Assembly (NCBI RefSeq): GCF_009363255.1
Contig: NZ_CP045318.1
Location: forward strand, 596,001-660,000
DNA: 64,000 nt
Direction of reading: 5' to 3'
Source: Roseivivax sp. THAF197b
Lineage (GTDB): Bacteria > Pseudomonadota > Alphaproteobacteria > Rhodobacterales > Rhodobacteraceae
Shown: one piece after another, positions 44,935 through 54,048 of the stretch
Layout of the letters: every line of letters starts with the position of its first letter
Position numbering within the stretch: position 1 is the first letter of the stretch
Position numbers and translations under genes: made by a program
The notes under the pieces: model-generated
What the model was told of the DNA's origin: nothing
Databases searched by the model: none
Seen by the model: only the letters and a program-made list of their open reading frames with translations

Positions 44935-45888
44935 TCAGTTACACTCGTAAACGACGCCGTTGGCCTCGTCGATGGTGCGAATGACCGACCAGTCGTCCTG
45001 GAAGGTGATTTCGATGAACTGGTCTTCACCGTTGCGGTTGAACTCTTCCGCGAGGGCCGAGCCTTCCCACTCGAAGCTGAAGAAGGCTTCGCGGATCGCG
45101 TCCTGCAGCTCGGGCGTCAGGTTGTGCGCCGTGCCGTAGCCCGTGGTGGGGAAGGTCTGCGAGGTGTAGACCACCTTGAGCTGATCCTCGGTCACCACTT
45201 CGCGGTCGAGCATCCGGCTCTTGACCGAGTTGGCGATCGAAGCCGCGGTGTAGTCCTGGTTCGCGACACCGAGGATCGAGCTGTCATGCGCGCCCGAGAA
45301 GGTGGCTTCGAAATCGGTGCCCGCTTCGAGGCCGAACTCTGCTTTCAGGATCGCCGAGGGTGCCTTGAAGCCCGAGTTGGAGGTCTCGGAGGTGAAGGCG
45401 AGGCTCTGACCCTTGAGGTCTTCCACCGTCTCGATGCCGGATCCGGGATAGGTGATGATTTCCATCTCGTAGCCGAAGGAGCCGTCCTCGGCCGCCATCA
45501 TGGCGAAGGGGCGGAAGCCGGCGCAGGCCACGGCCAGCGGGTTCGAGCCGGTGTTGAAGCCCGCAACATGCAGACGGCCCGCGCGCATCGCCTCGATCTG
45601 GGCGGCGTTGGACTGAACGGGGAAGAACTGAACGTTCTTGCCGGTAACTTCTGCCATGTGATCGAGGAAACCCTGCCACACTTCCGCATAGACGGCGGGA
45701 TCTTCCACCGGCGTGTAGGCGAAGATCAGCGTGTCGGGATCGATCAGCTCGGATTCGTCGGTGGGGATGTCAGCGATCAGGTCGCCGTCATTGTCGACAT
45801 AGCGGTCGCCCAGGGTGAATTCGGCGGCGGCGGGCCCTGCAGCAGCTGCAAGAATCGCGACGGCGGTGAGAGTGGTGAACGTCTTCAT
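44935..45888 (-). CDS. phnD: Phosphonate ABC transporter substrate-binding protein PhnD
   Basis: The 317-residue periplasmic protein has a signal peptide ([22 protein letters not shown]). It has the PhnD/PtxB fold: [56 protein letters not shown] and [15 protein letters not shown]. Ligand may be a phosphonate, phosphite or phosphate ester. It is the first gene of the operon, with a candidate Pho box 58-88 bases upstream. No C-P lyase, phosphonatase or phosphite dehydrogenase gene is in this window. Confidence 0.92.
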   Translation of the reverse strand: MKTFTTLTAVAILAAAAGPAAAEFTLGDRYVDNDGDLIADIPTDESELIDPDTLIFAYTPVEDPAVYAEVWQGFLDHMAEVTGKNVQFFPVQSNAAQIEAMRAGRLHVAGFNTGSNPLAVACAGFRPFAMMAAEDGSFGYEMEIITYPGSGIETVEDLKGQSLAFTSETSNSGFKAPSAILKAEFGLEAGTDFEATFSGAHDSSILGVANQDYTAASIANSVKSRMLDREVVTEDQLKVVYTSQTFPTTGYGTAHNLTPELQDAIREAFFSFEWEGSALAEEFNRNGEDQFIEITFQDDWSVIRTIDEANGVVYECN

Positions 45889-45945
45889 GGCATTCCCTGT
45901 GTTTTACGTACTGCGCCCCATTAGGCAGGGGCTGCTTCAGTCCCG

Positions 45946-45975
45946 TGACACTTTTGTAAAAAACTGATGACACTT
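45946..45975 (-). promoter_or_regulatory. Candidate Pho box upstream of phnD
   Basis: The eight-base word TGACACTT occurs twice on the + strand (45946-45953 and 45968-45975) exactly 22 bases apart. Read towards phnD this is AAGTGTCA twice, matching the TGTCA core of PhoB sites at a two-turn spacing. It lies 58-88 bases before the start codon. The surrounding 45889-46142 gap otherwise holds nothing that I recognise. Confidence 0.55.
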
Positions 45976-46142
45976 AAAGCCTTTTTTCCGGGCACCTGCC
46001 AGCGACATGGGCAGACCTCGTTTTGCGCGCAGGTCTATGCGCAATCGGCAGGGGCGATCTGGTGGCATCGGCTGGCTTGGACAGGACGAATGCATCATGC
46101 TTCCGCGCCGCCGCGATCTTGTCGGCAGTTCAACGCCTTGGG

Positions 46143-47342
46143 TCAGGGCACCAGAGCCAAACCGGCACCGGCCAAGGCTGCAAAACCCACCACGATCCAG
46201 GGCGGCATCTTCCACATCACCAGAAGCACGAAGGTCAGAACGGCCAGGGTGAAATCCCGCATGTCTATCACGGCGCTGGTGAACACGGGCGAATAGAGCG
46301 CGGCGGCAAGGATGCCGACGACCGCCGCGTTGGCGCCCTGCATCAGCGATTGCGCAGCAGACATCGCGCGCAAGCGGTCCCAGAAGGGCAAGAGCCCCGC
46401 CAGTATCAGAAAGCCCGGCAGGAACACCGCCGCCAGCGCGAGGGCGGCACCGGGCAGCCCGTTCGGCTCCGGGCCAAGCACCGCGCCGAGATAGGCCGCG
46501 AAGGTGAAAAGCGGCCCCGGCACGGCCTGCGCCGCGCCATAGCCTGCCAGAAATGTTTCGGGCGACACCCAGCCCGGTGCGACGGTTTCCGCCTCGAGAA
46601 GCGGCAGGACCACGTGCCCCCCGCCGAAGACCAGCGCGCCGGAACGGTAGAACCCGTCGATCACGGCCAGGGTTTGTGAGCCGCCCGCGACGATTGGCAG
46701 AAGGATCAGTAGCGCGACGAAAGCGGCGAGGCATGAGATCGCCTGCCAGCGCGTAACGGGCATGGAGACGGGATGTCGCGCGTCGCTTCTGGTGCCGCGC
46801 CCGAGGATCAGGCCGGACAGCGCACCTATCACGATAGCCCCGACCATGCCGATGGCGCCGGGAAGAAAGGCCAGGATGGCCACCGCCGCGACCGCGATGC
46901 CGGCCCGCGCCCGGTCGGGACAAAGCGTGCGCGACATGCCCCAGACCGCCTGCGCGATGATCGCCACCGCCACGATCTTCAGACCGTCGAGGGCGCCCGC
47001 CCCAATCGGCCCGGTGATCGCGGTTGCTGTCATGGCAAAGACCACGAGGATGAGGGCGGAGGGCAGGGTGAAGGCCGTGAACGCGGCGAGCGCTCCCAGC
47101 CATCCCGCGCGCATCAGCCCCAGGGCAAAGCCCACCTGGCTCGAGGCGGGACCGGGCAGGAACTGGCACAAAGCCACGAGATCGGCATAGGCCGCATCGG
47201 AGAGCCAGCCGCGCCGTGTCACCAATTCGTCCCGGAAATATCCCAGATGCGCGATGGGTCCGCCGAAGGATGTCAGGCCGAGCTTGAGGAAGGCGGCGAA
47301 AACCTCGGCCGCGTTGCCCTGCGCTTTGTCCGGGTGCGTCAT
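46143..47342 (-). CDS. chrA: Chromate transporter ChrA family
   Basis: The 399-residue protein is the bidomain form of ChrA: the first half has LGLTSFGGPIAHLGYFRDELV and FLPGPASSQVGF, the second repeats this as FGGGHVVLPLLE and AVPGPLFTFAAYLG. ChrA exports chromate, and some members may transport other oxyanions. Start ATG at 47342. It is flanked by phosphorus genes but separated from them by intergenic sequence. Confidence 0.92.
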   Translation of the reverse strand: MTHPDKAQGNAAEVFAAFLKLGLTSFGGPIAHLGYFRDELVTRRGWLSDAAYADLVALCQFLPGPASSQVGFALGLMRAGWLGALAAFTAFTLPSALILVVFAMTATAITGPIGAGALDGLKIVAVAIIAQAVWGMSRTLCPDRARAGIAVAAVAILAFLPGAIGMVGAIVIGALSGLILGRGTRSDARHPVSMPVTRWQAISCLAAFVALLILLPIVAGGSQTLAVIDGFYRSGALVFGGGHVVLPLLEAETVAPGWVSPETFLAGYGAAQAVPGPLFTFAAYLGAVLGPEPNGLPGAALALAAVFLPGFLILAGLLPFWDRLRAMSAAQSLMQGANAAVVGILAAALYSPVFTSAVIDMRDFTLAVLTFVLLVMWKMPPWIVVGFAALAGAGLALVP

Positions 47343-47466
47343 GTTTTTGTGCCTGTCTGAGTTTCGGATCGCGCCCCGCGCCTGCCGTGTCGAACAGGCG
47401 CGGATTGGGGAACGTTATAGGGCGGATGGTAGCTGCGCACCCGTAATGGTCGCATGCCGTCCGGCC

Positions 47467-47506
47467 AAAAAAGGAGGCCCCGAACCGCGAAGGGTTCGGA
47501 GCCTCT
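47467..47506 (-). terminator. Intrinsic terminator of the phytase-like gene
   Basis: On the minus strand GAGGCTCCGAACC pairs with GGTTCGGGGCCTC (one G-U pair) and is followed by six T residues (A at 47467-47472 on the + strand). It begins about 20 bases after the stop at 47526, as expected for transcription termination of that gene. Confidence 0.85.
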
Positions 47507-47525
47507 GACGGGTAGCGCTCTCCGG

Positions 47526-49667
47526 TCAGCGCGGATCGATCGCGAAGAACATCGTCTCGCCGGAATGGTCGTCGACGCCGTCATTGTCGGTCGACACCCA
47601 CATCGTGCCGTCTTCGGCAATGGCCAGACCTTCGACTTTGTCGAGCACGTAGCCGCCGGTCGCCGTCAGGTGCGGCAGAAGATCGACGACCTGTTCGGGC
47701 TCAAGCACGGCAGGGGTTTCGCCGAGGCTGACCATCGCGTCCATCGCGGACATCGGCACGCGCGTGATCTGCTTGGTCACCGCACGGCTGTCGTGCTGGT
47801 TGTCACGCTCGATGAAATAGACATGCTCGCCATGGGCCACGATCTCGGACAGGCCCACCCATCCGGTTTCGGGATCGGTCAGCGGGTAGTGGATCACGGA
47901 CCATTCTTCGGTGCCGAGATTGTAGCCCAGAACCTTGGCACGATTGTCGGGATCGTCGCGCCATTCGCGCTGCACCGCGATATAGAGCATGTCGTCCACC
48001 CGCGTGATGCCCTCGAAGCCGAAGCGCCGCTCGACCGCGAGAAGATCGTCGGGCAGGGCGATGTAATCCTCGATCCCGCCTTCGCCATTCACGTGGTAGA
48101 TCGCATGCGGCACGAGACGGTCGGACCGGCCTTCGGATGCAATCCAGAAGCCGCCTTCGCCATCGAGCGCAATGCCCTCCATGTCCATCAGCTGCGCGGG
48201 CTGGCCTTCGCGGGTGACGCGGATGGCATCCACGATCCGCGCCGGGCTTTGCGACACGTCGATGTGGAAGATCGTGGGCTGCATGCCGTAGAAGCTGTCG
48301 GAGACGGCGAAGATGGTGCCGTCCTCGGCCATGACCTGACCCGAGATCGCGCCCCAGCCCGTCAGCTCATCCATCCCGGCGGAGGTGAGATGCGGGTAGG
48401 TGGCAGGCGCCTCCTGATATTCGAAGAGCATGACATGCGCGCGGGCGCCCGCGTCGTCGGTCTCGTTCGCGGACACCAGCAGGTTGCGCTCGGGGATGGT
48501 CACGTAGCCTTCGGGCCCGATGCCCGAGGGCAAAAGCTGCGACAGGACGGGGGCTGCGGGATCGGTGATGTCGTAGACGCCCACGATCGAGGACCGCTCC
48601 GCGCCGACGAACAGCATGGGCGTGCCGCCGAAGGTGTCGAAGGTCACGCTTTCGGGCTCCACGCCTTTGTTGCCGGAGCGTTCTTCGGGATAGTGGCCCA
48701 CCTCGATGATGGCATGTTCGAAAGAGGTGCCGCTTTCGTAGACGACATCGCCGTCCTGGCTGAAGATCGTCCAGCCGCGCGAGCCGCCATCCATGTCGCC
48801 TTCATTGGCCATGGCGAAATGCGTGTTGTCGATCCAGGTGATGCTGTCGGGCTCGCGCGGGACGGTGATCGTGTCCGAGAAGGCAAGCGCGCCTTCCTCT
48901 TCGGTATCGACACCTTCGAGCGTGACCTCACCGGCGGAGAAGTGGCTCAGAACCTCGCCCGCGGAGGACAGGACCACGATGTGGTTGTTTTCCTGCAGAG
49001 TGACGACGACCTCGTTCTCGGCGTTGATCGATACGAATTCCGGCTCCGGATCTTCGGGCGCGATATCGGCAAGCCCGGTGATGTCGGCAACGCGCGCGGT
49101 GTCGCAGTCAAGCGCGCCCTCCGCGGTCAGGTCCACCATGAAGACGGAGCCGCCGGGCATCTGGCCCACGCGGCCATCGCCCAGATCCTCGTCCCGCTCA
49201 TTCTCGATGGCGACGGCAAGGAAGGACGCGTCGGGGGCGATCCCCACGCTGTCGGGCTGACCGGGCAGATCGCAGCGGCCGACTTCCTCCTGGGTAGTGA
49301 CGTCGATCTCGACCAGGTAGCCCGAGGGGTCGGTGTAGCTTTCGGAGGTGTTCACACCGGCCAGCGCGTAATTGCCGGTCACGGCGACCGAGGTCGGCTC
49401 TCCGTCGGGCATGAAGACACCTGCGGCGACCGGGTTGGCCGGGTCGGTGATGTCGATGAACCCGATCGAGCCGCCGGGGCTGTCGGTATAGACCAGCGTC
49501 ATGCCATCGGCGGTCGCGTCGATGATCTCGGCCGAGGTCTCTTCGGCGTCGGGCAGGTTCTCTGCGACCATGAAGGACGCGATTCGGTTGAAATTCATCT
49601 CCTGCGCCGAGGCGGGCACGGCAAGACAGATAAGGGCTGACGACGTGGTCAGCGCGCGAAAGGTCAT
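47526..49667 (-). CDS. Exported phytase-esterase-like beta-propeller protein
   Basis: The 713-residue protein has a signal peptide (MTFRALTTSSALICLAVPASA). A long beta-propeller-like region (about 1-400) has ITDPANPVAAGVF and YDITDPAAPVLSQLLPSG repeats. The C-terminal region (about 400-713) matches the esterase-like activity of phytase family: GWGAISGQVMAEDG, MDMEGIALDGEGGFWIASEG, FGFEGITRVDDMLYIAVQ. It is acidic and probably periplasmic or secreted. A near-consensus Pho box upstream suggests it releases phosphate from organic esters during starvation. ATG at 49667 starts the signal peptide. It carries its own terminator. Confidence 0.82.
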   Translation of the reverse strand: MTFRALTTSSALICLAVPASAQEMNFNRIASFMVAENLPDAEETSAEIIDATADGMTLVYTDSPGGSIGFIDITDPANPVAAGVFMPDGEPTSVAVTGNYALAGVNTSESYTDPSGYLVEIDVTTQEEVGRCDLPGQPDSVGIAPDASFLAVAIENERDEDLGDGRVGQMPGGSVFMVDLTAEGALDCDTARVADITGLADIAPEDPEPEFVSINAENEVVVTLQENNHIVVLSSAGEVLSHFSAGEVTLEGVDTEEEGALAFSDTITVPREPDSITWIDNTHFAMANEGDMDGGSRGWTIFSQDGDVVYESGTSFEHAIIEVGHYPEERSGNKGVEPESVTFDTFGGTPMLFVGAERSSIVGVYDITDPAAPVLSQLLPSGIGPEGYVTIPERNLLVSANETDDAGARAHVMLFEYQEAPATYPHLTSAGMDELTGWGAISGQVMAEDGTIFAVSDSFYGMQPTIFHIDVSQSPARIVDAIRVTREGQPAQLMDMEGIALDGEGGFWIASEGRSDRLVPHAIYHVNGEGGIEDYIALPDDLLAVERRFGFEGITRVDDMLYIAVQREWRDDPDNRAKVLGYNLGTEEWSVIHYPLTDPETGWVGLSEIVAHGEHVYFIERDNQHDSRAVTKQITRVPMSAMDAMVSLGETPAVLEPEQVVDLLPHLTATGGYVLDKVEGLAIAEDGTMWVSTDNDGVDDHSGETMFFAIDPR

Positions 49668-49731
49668 CGTTTGATCTCCCCTGTGACGATCTGCGAGCAG
49701 GCATGCCGAAACACGCCGACGGCGTTGTTGG

Positions 49732-49749
49732 ATCACAGCTATGTGACAG
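49732..49749 (-). promoter_or_regulatory. Near-consensus Pho box
   Basis: Read on the minus strand the site is CTGTCAC-ATAG-CTGTGAT, two 7-base direct half-sites separated by 4 bases, close to the PhoB consensus CTGTCAT-N4-CTGTCAC. It lies 65 bases before the start of the phytase-like gene. Confidence 0.75.
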
Positions 49750-49846
49750 TCGCGCGACGATGCGCGCCGCGCCCGGGCTGACAGGCGGCGAATTTCCCCG
49801 GAATCCGGGTGGGGAGCGTCACAAAACCTTCACTTGCCACAGCGTT

Positions 49847-49868
49847 TAATTCGAATATCCATGAATTA
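49847..49868 (+). promoter_or_regulatory. Candidate ArsR operator at the arsenic operon start
   Basis: TAATTC (49847-49852) and GAATTA (49863-49868) form a dyad with a 10-base spacer that ends at the first base of the start codon. It lies in an AT-rich patch. ArsR-family repressors bind such dyads over the promoter. No Shine-Dalgarno sequence is visible, so the operon may be leaderless or weakly initiated. Confidence 0.5.
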
Positions 49869-50719
49869 TGGAAAAAGTGATTCCCACCCGTCTCGCGACC
49901 CTCGGCCACCCGCAGCGTCTGGCGCTCTTTCGCCTGCTGATGCGCCGGTATCCCGACCGCGTGCCTGCCTCCGAACTGGCAGGGGCGCTCGGGCTGAAGC
50001 CCAGCACGCTGTCGAGCTATATCGGCGCGCTGATGCAGGCGGGTCTGGTGACGCAGGAGCGCGTCGGGACCTCCCTGCGCTACGCCGTCGATATTGGCGC
50101 GGCACGCGAAACCATCGGGTATCTCATCAACGAATGCTGTCGGGGGCGCCCGGATGTCTGCGCCCCGGACCTCTTCACTTCCTCAGATGGAGCCACGGCC
50201 ATGACGGACCGTACCTATAACGTCCTGTTCATCTGCACCGGCAATTCCGCCCGGTCGATCTTTGCCGAATGCATCCTGCGCGACATGGCGGGCGATCGCT
50301 TCACGGTCCATTCGGCCGGAACGAAGCCCAGATCGGAGCTCAATCCCTTCGCGCTCGAGGTGCTTGAGCAGAAGGGCCACGACACGTCCCATCTGCGGTC
50401 CAAGAACGTGGCCGAGTTCCAGGGCGAGGGCGCCCCGGTCTTCGATTTCGTCTTCACCGTCTGCAATCAGGCGGCGAACGAGGACTGCCCCGCCTGGCAC
50501 GGCCAGCCGATCAGCGCCCATTGGGGCCTGCCCGACCCCGTGAAGGTCGAAGGGACCGACGCGGAAAAGAGCCTCGCCTTCCACCGCACCTACGGCGCGC
50601 TTCACAATCGCATGTCGGTCTTCACCGCGCTGCCGATTGCGTCGCTCGACCGCATGTCGCTGCAAAAGGCCGTGGATGAGATCGGCCAGCATTCCAACGA
50701 AGAAAGCCCCGCAGAATGA
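49868..50719 (+). CDS. ArsR repressor - ArsC arsenate reductase fusion
   Basis: One 283-residue frame encodes two proteins. Residues 1-100 form an ArsR winged helix ([35 protein letters not shown]). The usual CxC in the DNA helix is absent; instead C90, C91 and C98 follow the last helix ([11 protein letters not shown]). Residues 112-283 form a low-molecular-weight-phosphatase-type ArsC with P-loop [10 protein letters not shown] (C123, R129) and partner cysteines C199 and C207. An internal ATG at 50201 could also give free ArsC. The fusion would sense arsenite and reduce arsenate. It overlaps the GAPDH gene by 4 bases. Confidence 0.9.
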   Translation: MEKVIPTRLATLGHPQRLALFRLLMRRYPDRVPASELAGALGLKPSTLSSYIGALMQAGLVTQERVGTSLRYAVDIGAARETIGYLINECCRGRPDVCAPDLFTSSDGATAMTDRTYNVLFICTGNSARSIFAECILRDMAGDRFTVHSAGTKPRSELNPFALEVLEQKGHDTSHLRSKNVAEFQGEGAPVFDFVFTVCNQAANEDCPAWHGQPISAHWGLPDPVKVEGTDAEKSLAFHRTYGALHNRMSVFTALPIASLDRMSLQKAVDEIGQHSNEESPAE

Positions 50720-51714
50720 CCGTCTATGCCCTGAACGGCCTTGGCCGCATCGGAAAACTCGCGCTGAAGCCGCTTCTCGAGCGCGGCGCGGAGATCGCCT
50801 GGATCAATGACGCGGTGGGCGATACCGCGATGCATGCGCATCTGTTCGAGTTCGACACCGTGCATGGGCGCTGGCAGGCGGATTTCGCCCATGATGCGGA
50901 CAGCGTCACGATCGACGGCGTGCGGCTGCCCTTCATCGGAGCGCGCGACATTGCGGATCTGCCGCTCGACGGGGTCGATGTGGTGATCGACTGCACGGGT
51001 GTCTTCAAGACCGAGGCGAAGATCGCGCCCTATCTCAAAGCGGGCGTGAAGAAGGTGGTCGTCTCCGCGCCGGTCAAGGATGGGGATGCGGCCAATATCG
51101 TCTACGGGGTCAATCACGACATCTACGACGCGGACCGCCACCGGATCGTGACGGCGGCCAGTTGCACGACGAACTGCCTCGCCCCCGTGGTGAAGGTCGT
51201 CCACGAGGCGATCGGGATCGAGCATGGCTCCATCACCACGATCCATGACGTGACCAACACGCAGACCATCGTGGACCGCCCCGCGAAAGATCTGCGCCGG
51301 GCGCGGTCGGCGCTCAATTCGCTGATCCCGACGACGACCGGCAGCGCCACGGCGATCACGCTGATCTATCCCGAACTCAAGGGGCGCCTGAACGGCCATG
51401 CGGTGCGCGTGCCGCTCCTGAACGGCTCCCTGACCGATTGCGTCTTCGAGGTGGCGCGCGAGACGACGGCGGAAGAGCTCAATGCGCTCTTCAAAGCGGC
51501 CGCGGAAGGGCCGCTCAAGGGCATTCTGGGTTACGAGGAGCGGCCGCTCGTCTCGTCCGATTACACCAACGACACGCGCTCGGGCATCGTGGATGCGCCG
51601 TCGACCATGGTCATCAACGGCACGCAGGTGAAGATCTACGCCTGGTACGACAACGAGATGGGCTATGCGCACCGGCTCGTCGATGTGGCCTTCATGGTCG
51701 GGGACAGCCTGTGA
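50716..51714 (+). CDS. ArsJ-associated glyceraldehyde-3-phosphate dehydrogenase
   Basis: The 332-residue protein is a full GAPDH: N-terminal [19 protein letters not shown], catalytic [37 protein letters not shown] and [14 protein letters not shown]. When paired with arsJ, such enzymes make 1-arseno-3-phosphoglycerate from arsenate, which ArsJ extrudes. ATGA overlaps on both sides tie it to the ArsR-ArsC and ArsJ genes, so a glycolytic role is unlikely. Confidence 0.92.
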   Translation: MTVYALNGLGRIGKLALKPLLERGAEIAWINDAVGDTAMHAHLFEFDTVHGRWQADFAHDADSVTIDGVRLPFIGARDIADLPLDGVDVVIDCTGVFKTEAKIAPYLKAGVKKVVVSAPVKDGDAANIVYGVNHDIYDADRHRIVTAASCTTNCLAPVVKVVHEAIGIEHGSITTIHDVTNTQTIVDRPAKDLRRARSALNSLIPTTTGSATAITLIYPELKGRLNGHAVRVPLLNGSLTDCVFEVARETTAEELNALFKAAAEGPLKGILGYEERPLVSSDYTNDTRSGIVDAPSTMVINGTQVKIYAWYDNEMGYAHRLVDVAFMVGDSL

Positions 51715-52973
51715 GCGAGACCTCCGCAAGACCCGAGGGTCTGTCCGCCTATATTGCGGTCACCGCCTCCTATTGGGCGTTCATGCTGACCGATGGCGCG
51801 CTGCGCATGCTGGTGCTTTTGCACTTTCACACGCTGGGCTTCTCCCCGGTGCAGCTTGCCTATCTCTTCGTGCTCTACGAGATCGCGGGCGTGGTGACCA
51901 ATCTCTGCGCAGGCTGGATCGCGGCGCGGTTTGGGTTGACCTCCACGCTATATGCCGGGCTTGGCCTGCAGGTGGCAGCCCTGCTGGCGCTGGCGCAGCT
52001 TGATCCCGATTGGGCCATCGGTCTGTCCGTCGTCTTCGTCATGCTCGTGCAAGGGGCGAGCGGCGTGGCCAAGGATCTCGCCAAGATGTCGTCGAAATCC
52101 GCGGTCAAACTGCTGGCACCGGCGGAAGATGGCGGGCTTTTCCGCTGGGTGGCGCTGCTGACGGGCTCGAAGAACATGGTCAAGGGGCTGGGCTTCCTGC
52201 TGGGCGCCGGGTTGCTGGCCACGATGGGCTTTGTCTGGGCGGTCCTCGGCATGGCCGCGATCCTCGCGATCATTCTGGTCGCTGTCCTGCTCGCGATGCC
52301 ACCGGGCCTGCCCAAGGGGCGCAAGGGCGCGAAATTCTCCGAGGTCTTTTCGAAATCGGCGAATGTGAACTGGCTGAGCGCGGCGCGCGTCTTCCTCTTC
52401 GGGGCGCGCGACGTGTGGTTCGTCGTCGGCATTCCGATCTATTTCTACGCCGTCCTGTCCGACGGCACGACGGAAGGAAACCGCGCGGCCTTCTTCATGA
52501 TCGGCACGTTCATGGCGCTTTGGGTGATCCTGTACGGGCTGGTTCAGGCCAATGCGCCGCGCATCCTGCGCGCCACATCCCGTAGCGAGGCCGACCTCAT
52601 CGGTATCGCGCGGGGATGGGCCTGGGCGCTGGCCGCCGTGCCCGCGGCCCTTGCAACGGCAGCCATCGTCGCGGGCGCGCCGCAGATGTGGCTGACCGTG
52701 ACGCTTATGGCCGGGCTCCTTGTCTTTGGAGCGATCTTTGCGGTGAATTCGTCGCTCCATTCCTACCTCATCCTTTCATTCACCAAGGCGGAGCGGGTGA
52801 CGATGGATGTGGGCTTTTACTACATGGCCAATGCCGCGGGGCGCCTTGCGGGCACGCTCCTGTCCGGTCTGACCTACCAGGCAGGGGGATTGCCCCTGAT
52901 GTTGGGCGCGGCGGCAGCGATGGTGGCGACGTCGGCGCTGACGGTCGGTTTTCTGAAACCCGAGCGGCCTTGA
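51711..52973 (+). CDS. arsJ: Organoarsenical efflux MFS transporter ArsJ
   Basis: The 420-residue MFS protein has twelve membrane segments and ArsJ features: [54 protein letters not shown] and [19 protein letters not shown]. It exports 1-arseno-3-phosphoglycerate. The start is GTG at 51711, overlapping the GAPDH stop (GTGA). It completes a three-gene arsenate detoxification operon. Confidence 0.92.
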   Translation: MSETSARPEGLSAYIAVTASYWAFMLTDGALRMLVLLHFHTLGFSPVQLAYLFVLYEIAGVVTNLCAGWIAARFGLTSTLYAGLGLQVAALLALAQLDPDWAIGLSVVFVMLVQGASGVAKDLAKMSSKSAVKLLAPAEDGGLFRWVALLTGSKNMVKGLGFLLGAGLLATMGFVWAVLGMAAILAIILVAVLLAMPPGLPKGRKGAKFSEVFSKSANVNWLSAARVFLFGARDVWFVVGIPIYFYAVLSDGTTEGNRAAFFMIGTFMALWVILYGLVQANAPRILRATSRSEADLIGIARGWAWALAAVPAALATAAIVAGAPQMWLTVTLMAGLLVFGAIFAVNSSLHSYLILSFTKAERVTMDVGFYYMANAAGRLAGTLLSGLTYQAGGLPLMLGAAAAMVATSALTVGFLKPERP

Positions 52974-53023
52974 ACGCGGGCGGGTAGCGTTGCGCTGCAT
53001 GGGCACGAAAACGTCCGACCTGC

Positions 53024-53689
53024 TCAGCCTTTGCGGAAGACAAGCAAGCGATTGTCGGCGGGCATCCGGCGCAGGGGGTCGGCGATGAAGCCCCGCGCTG
53101 TTGCTTCCGCCTCCACGGCCTCGCGGTCGCGCAGGCCCCAATAGGGGTTCCGCAGGCGCAAATCCGCATCGAAGGCGGCATTGCCGGGGCCGGTGAAGGC
53201 GCCGCCTTCGTTGAAGGGCCCGTAGATCAGAAGATGCCCGCCCGCCACGATCTGCGCAGCCGCCCCCGCGATGAGGCCCAGCGTCACAGGCCAGGGCGAG
53301 ATATGGGTAAGGTTGGCCACGAAGATCGCATCCACCGGGGCGCCGGGCCAGGGCGGTCGGGCCGCATCGATGACCACCGCTGGCGGCACCCGCGCCGCAA
53401 GCTCGGGGCAGAGCGCCCGCCACGCCTCGATCGTGGCGAGGCCGTCCTCTGTCGTCTCGCTCGGCTGCCATGTCACCTGCGGATAGGACCGGGCCATCCA
53501 AAGGGCGTGTTCGCCGGTGCCTGACGCAATCTCCAGCACAGTGCAGGGGCGCGAAGGCAGAAGGTCGGAGAGCGCCTCCCGGATCGGCTCACGGTTTCGC
53601 AGGGAGGCAGGCGCATGCCGCAGATCGGGATGGGCCGCTGCCGTCGCCGCAGGATCGGCAAGAGGGTCCGCCGGGACGGGATCGGCCAT
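53024..53689 (-). CDS. DUF938 family SAM-dependent methyltransferase-like protein
   Basis: The 221-residue protein has RHAPASLRNREPIREAL, a SAM motif VLEIASGTGEHALWMA, the ETT/NLTHISPW motif and a C-terminal LLIYGPFNEGGAFTGPGNAAFDADLRLRNP segment split over two helices, all typical of DUF938. Its substrate is unknown. AAGGGA precedes the ATG at 53689; the long upstream frame is not coding-like. It is convergent with arsJ. Confidence 0.85.
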   Translation of the reverse strand: MADPVPADPLADPAATAAAHPDLRHAPASLRNREPIREALSDLLPSRPCTVLEIASGTGEHALWMARSYPQVTWQPSETTEDGLATIEAWRALCPELAARVPPAVVIDAARPPWPGAPVDAIFVANLTHISPWPVTLGLIAGAAAQIVAGGHLLIYGPFNEGGAFTGPGNAAFDADLRLRNPYWGLRDREAVEAEATARGFIADPLRRMPADNRLLVFRKG

Positions 53690-54048
53690 GGGGAATGTCC
53701 CTTTCTGGATTGCGTGGCCAAAGTGCGCGACGCCATGGATCACGCTGTCCGGCATATCATGAAAGAGCATTGCGCCCAGGTCCAGCCACAGCGCGGGGGC
53801 AGCCGATTCTCGGATGTCTAAGGCCGTGCCGCCGCGTTGAGTCTCCGTGTTCGCGGACAGGGTGGGTTTTGCGATTTCACCGACATGCGTCGCCACGCTT
53901 CGGGGCAATACGGGCAAGCCCCCCGCCACCTCCGTGAACCCGGGATTGACCTGAATCATGTCGCCGTCACGACGATCGTTCAAAACTGGCCAGCATCTGG
54001 AGAACGTCACGCCGGAAAACCCGTGCCATCGCCCGATTGGAGGCTGCC
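53690..54048. other. Intergenic region without a supported gene
   Basis: These 359 bases lie between the divergent DUF938 and beta-helix genes and must carry both promoters. Short open frames exist but have no homology or ribosome sites that I trust. No strong hairpin or repeat was noticed. Confidence 0.6.

Noticed and set aside
47454..49640. 728-codon + strand open frame
   Set aside because: Antisense shadow of the phytase-like gene; the terminator and Pho box agree with the minus strand.
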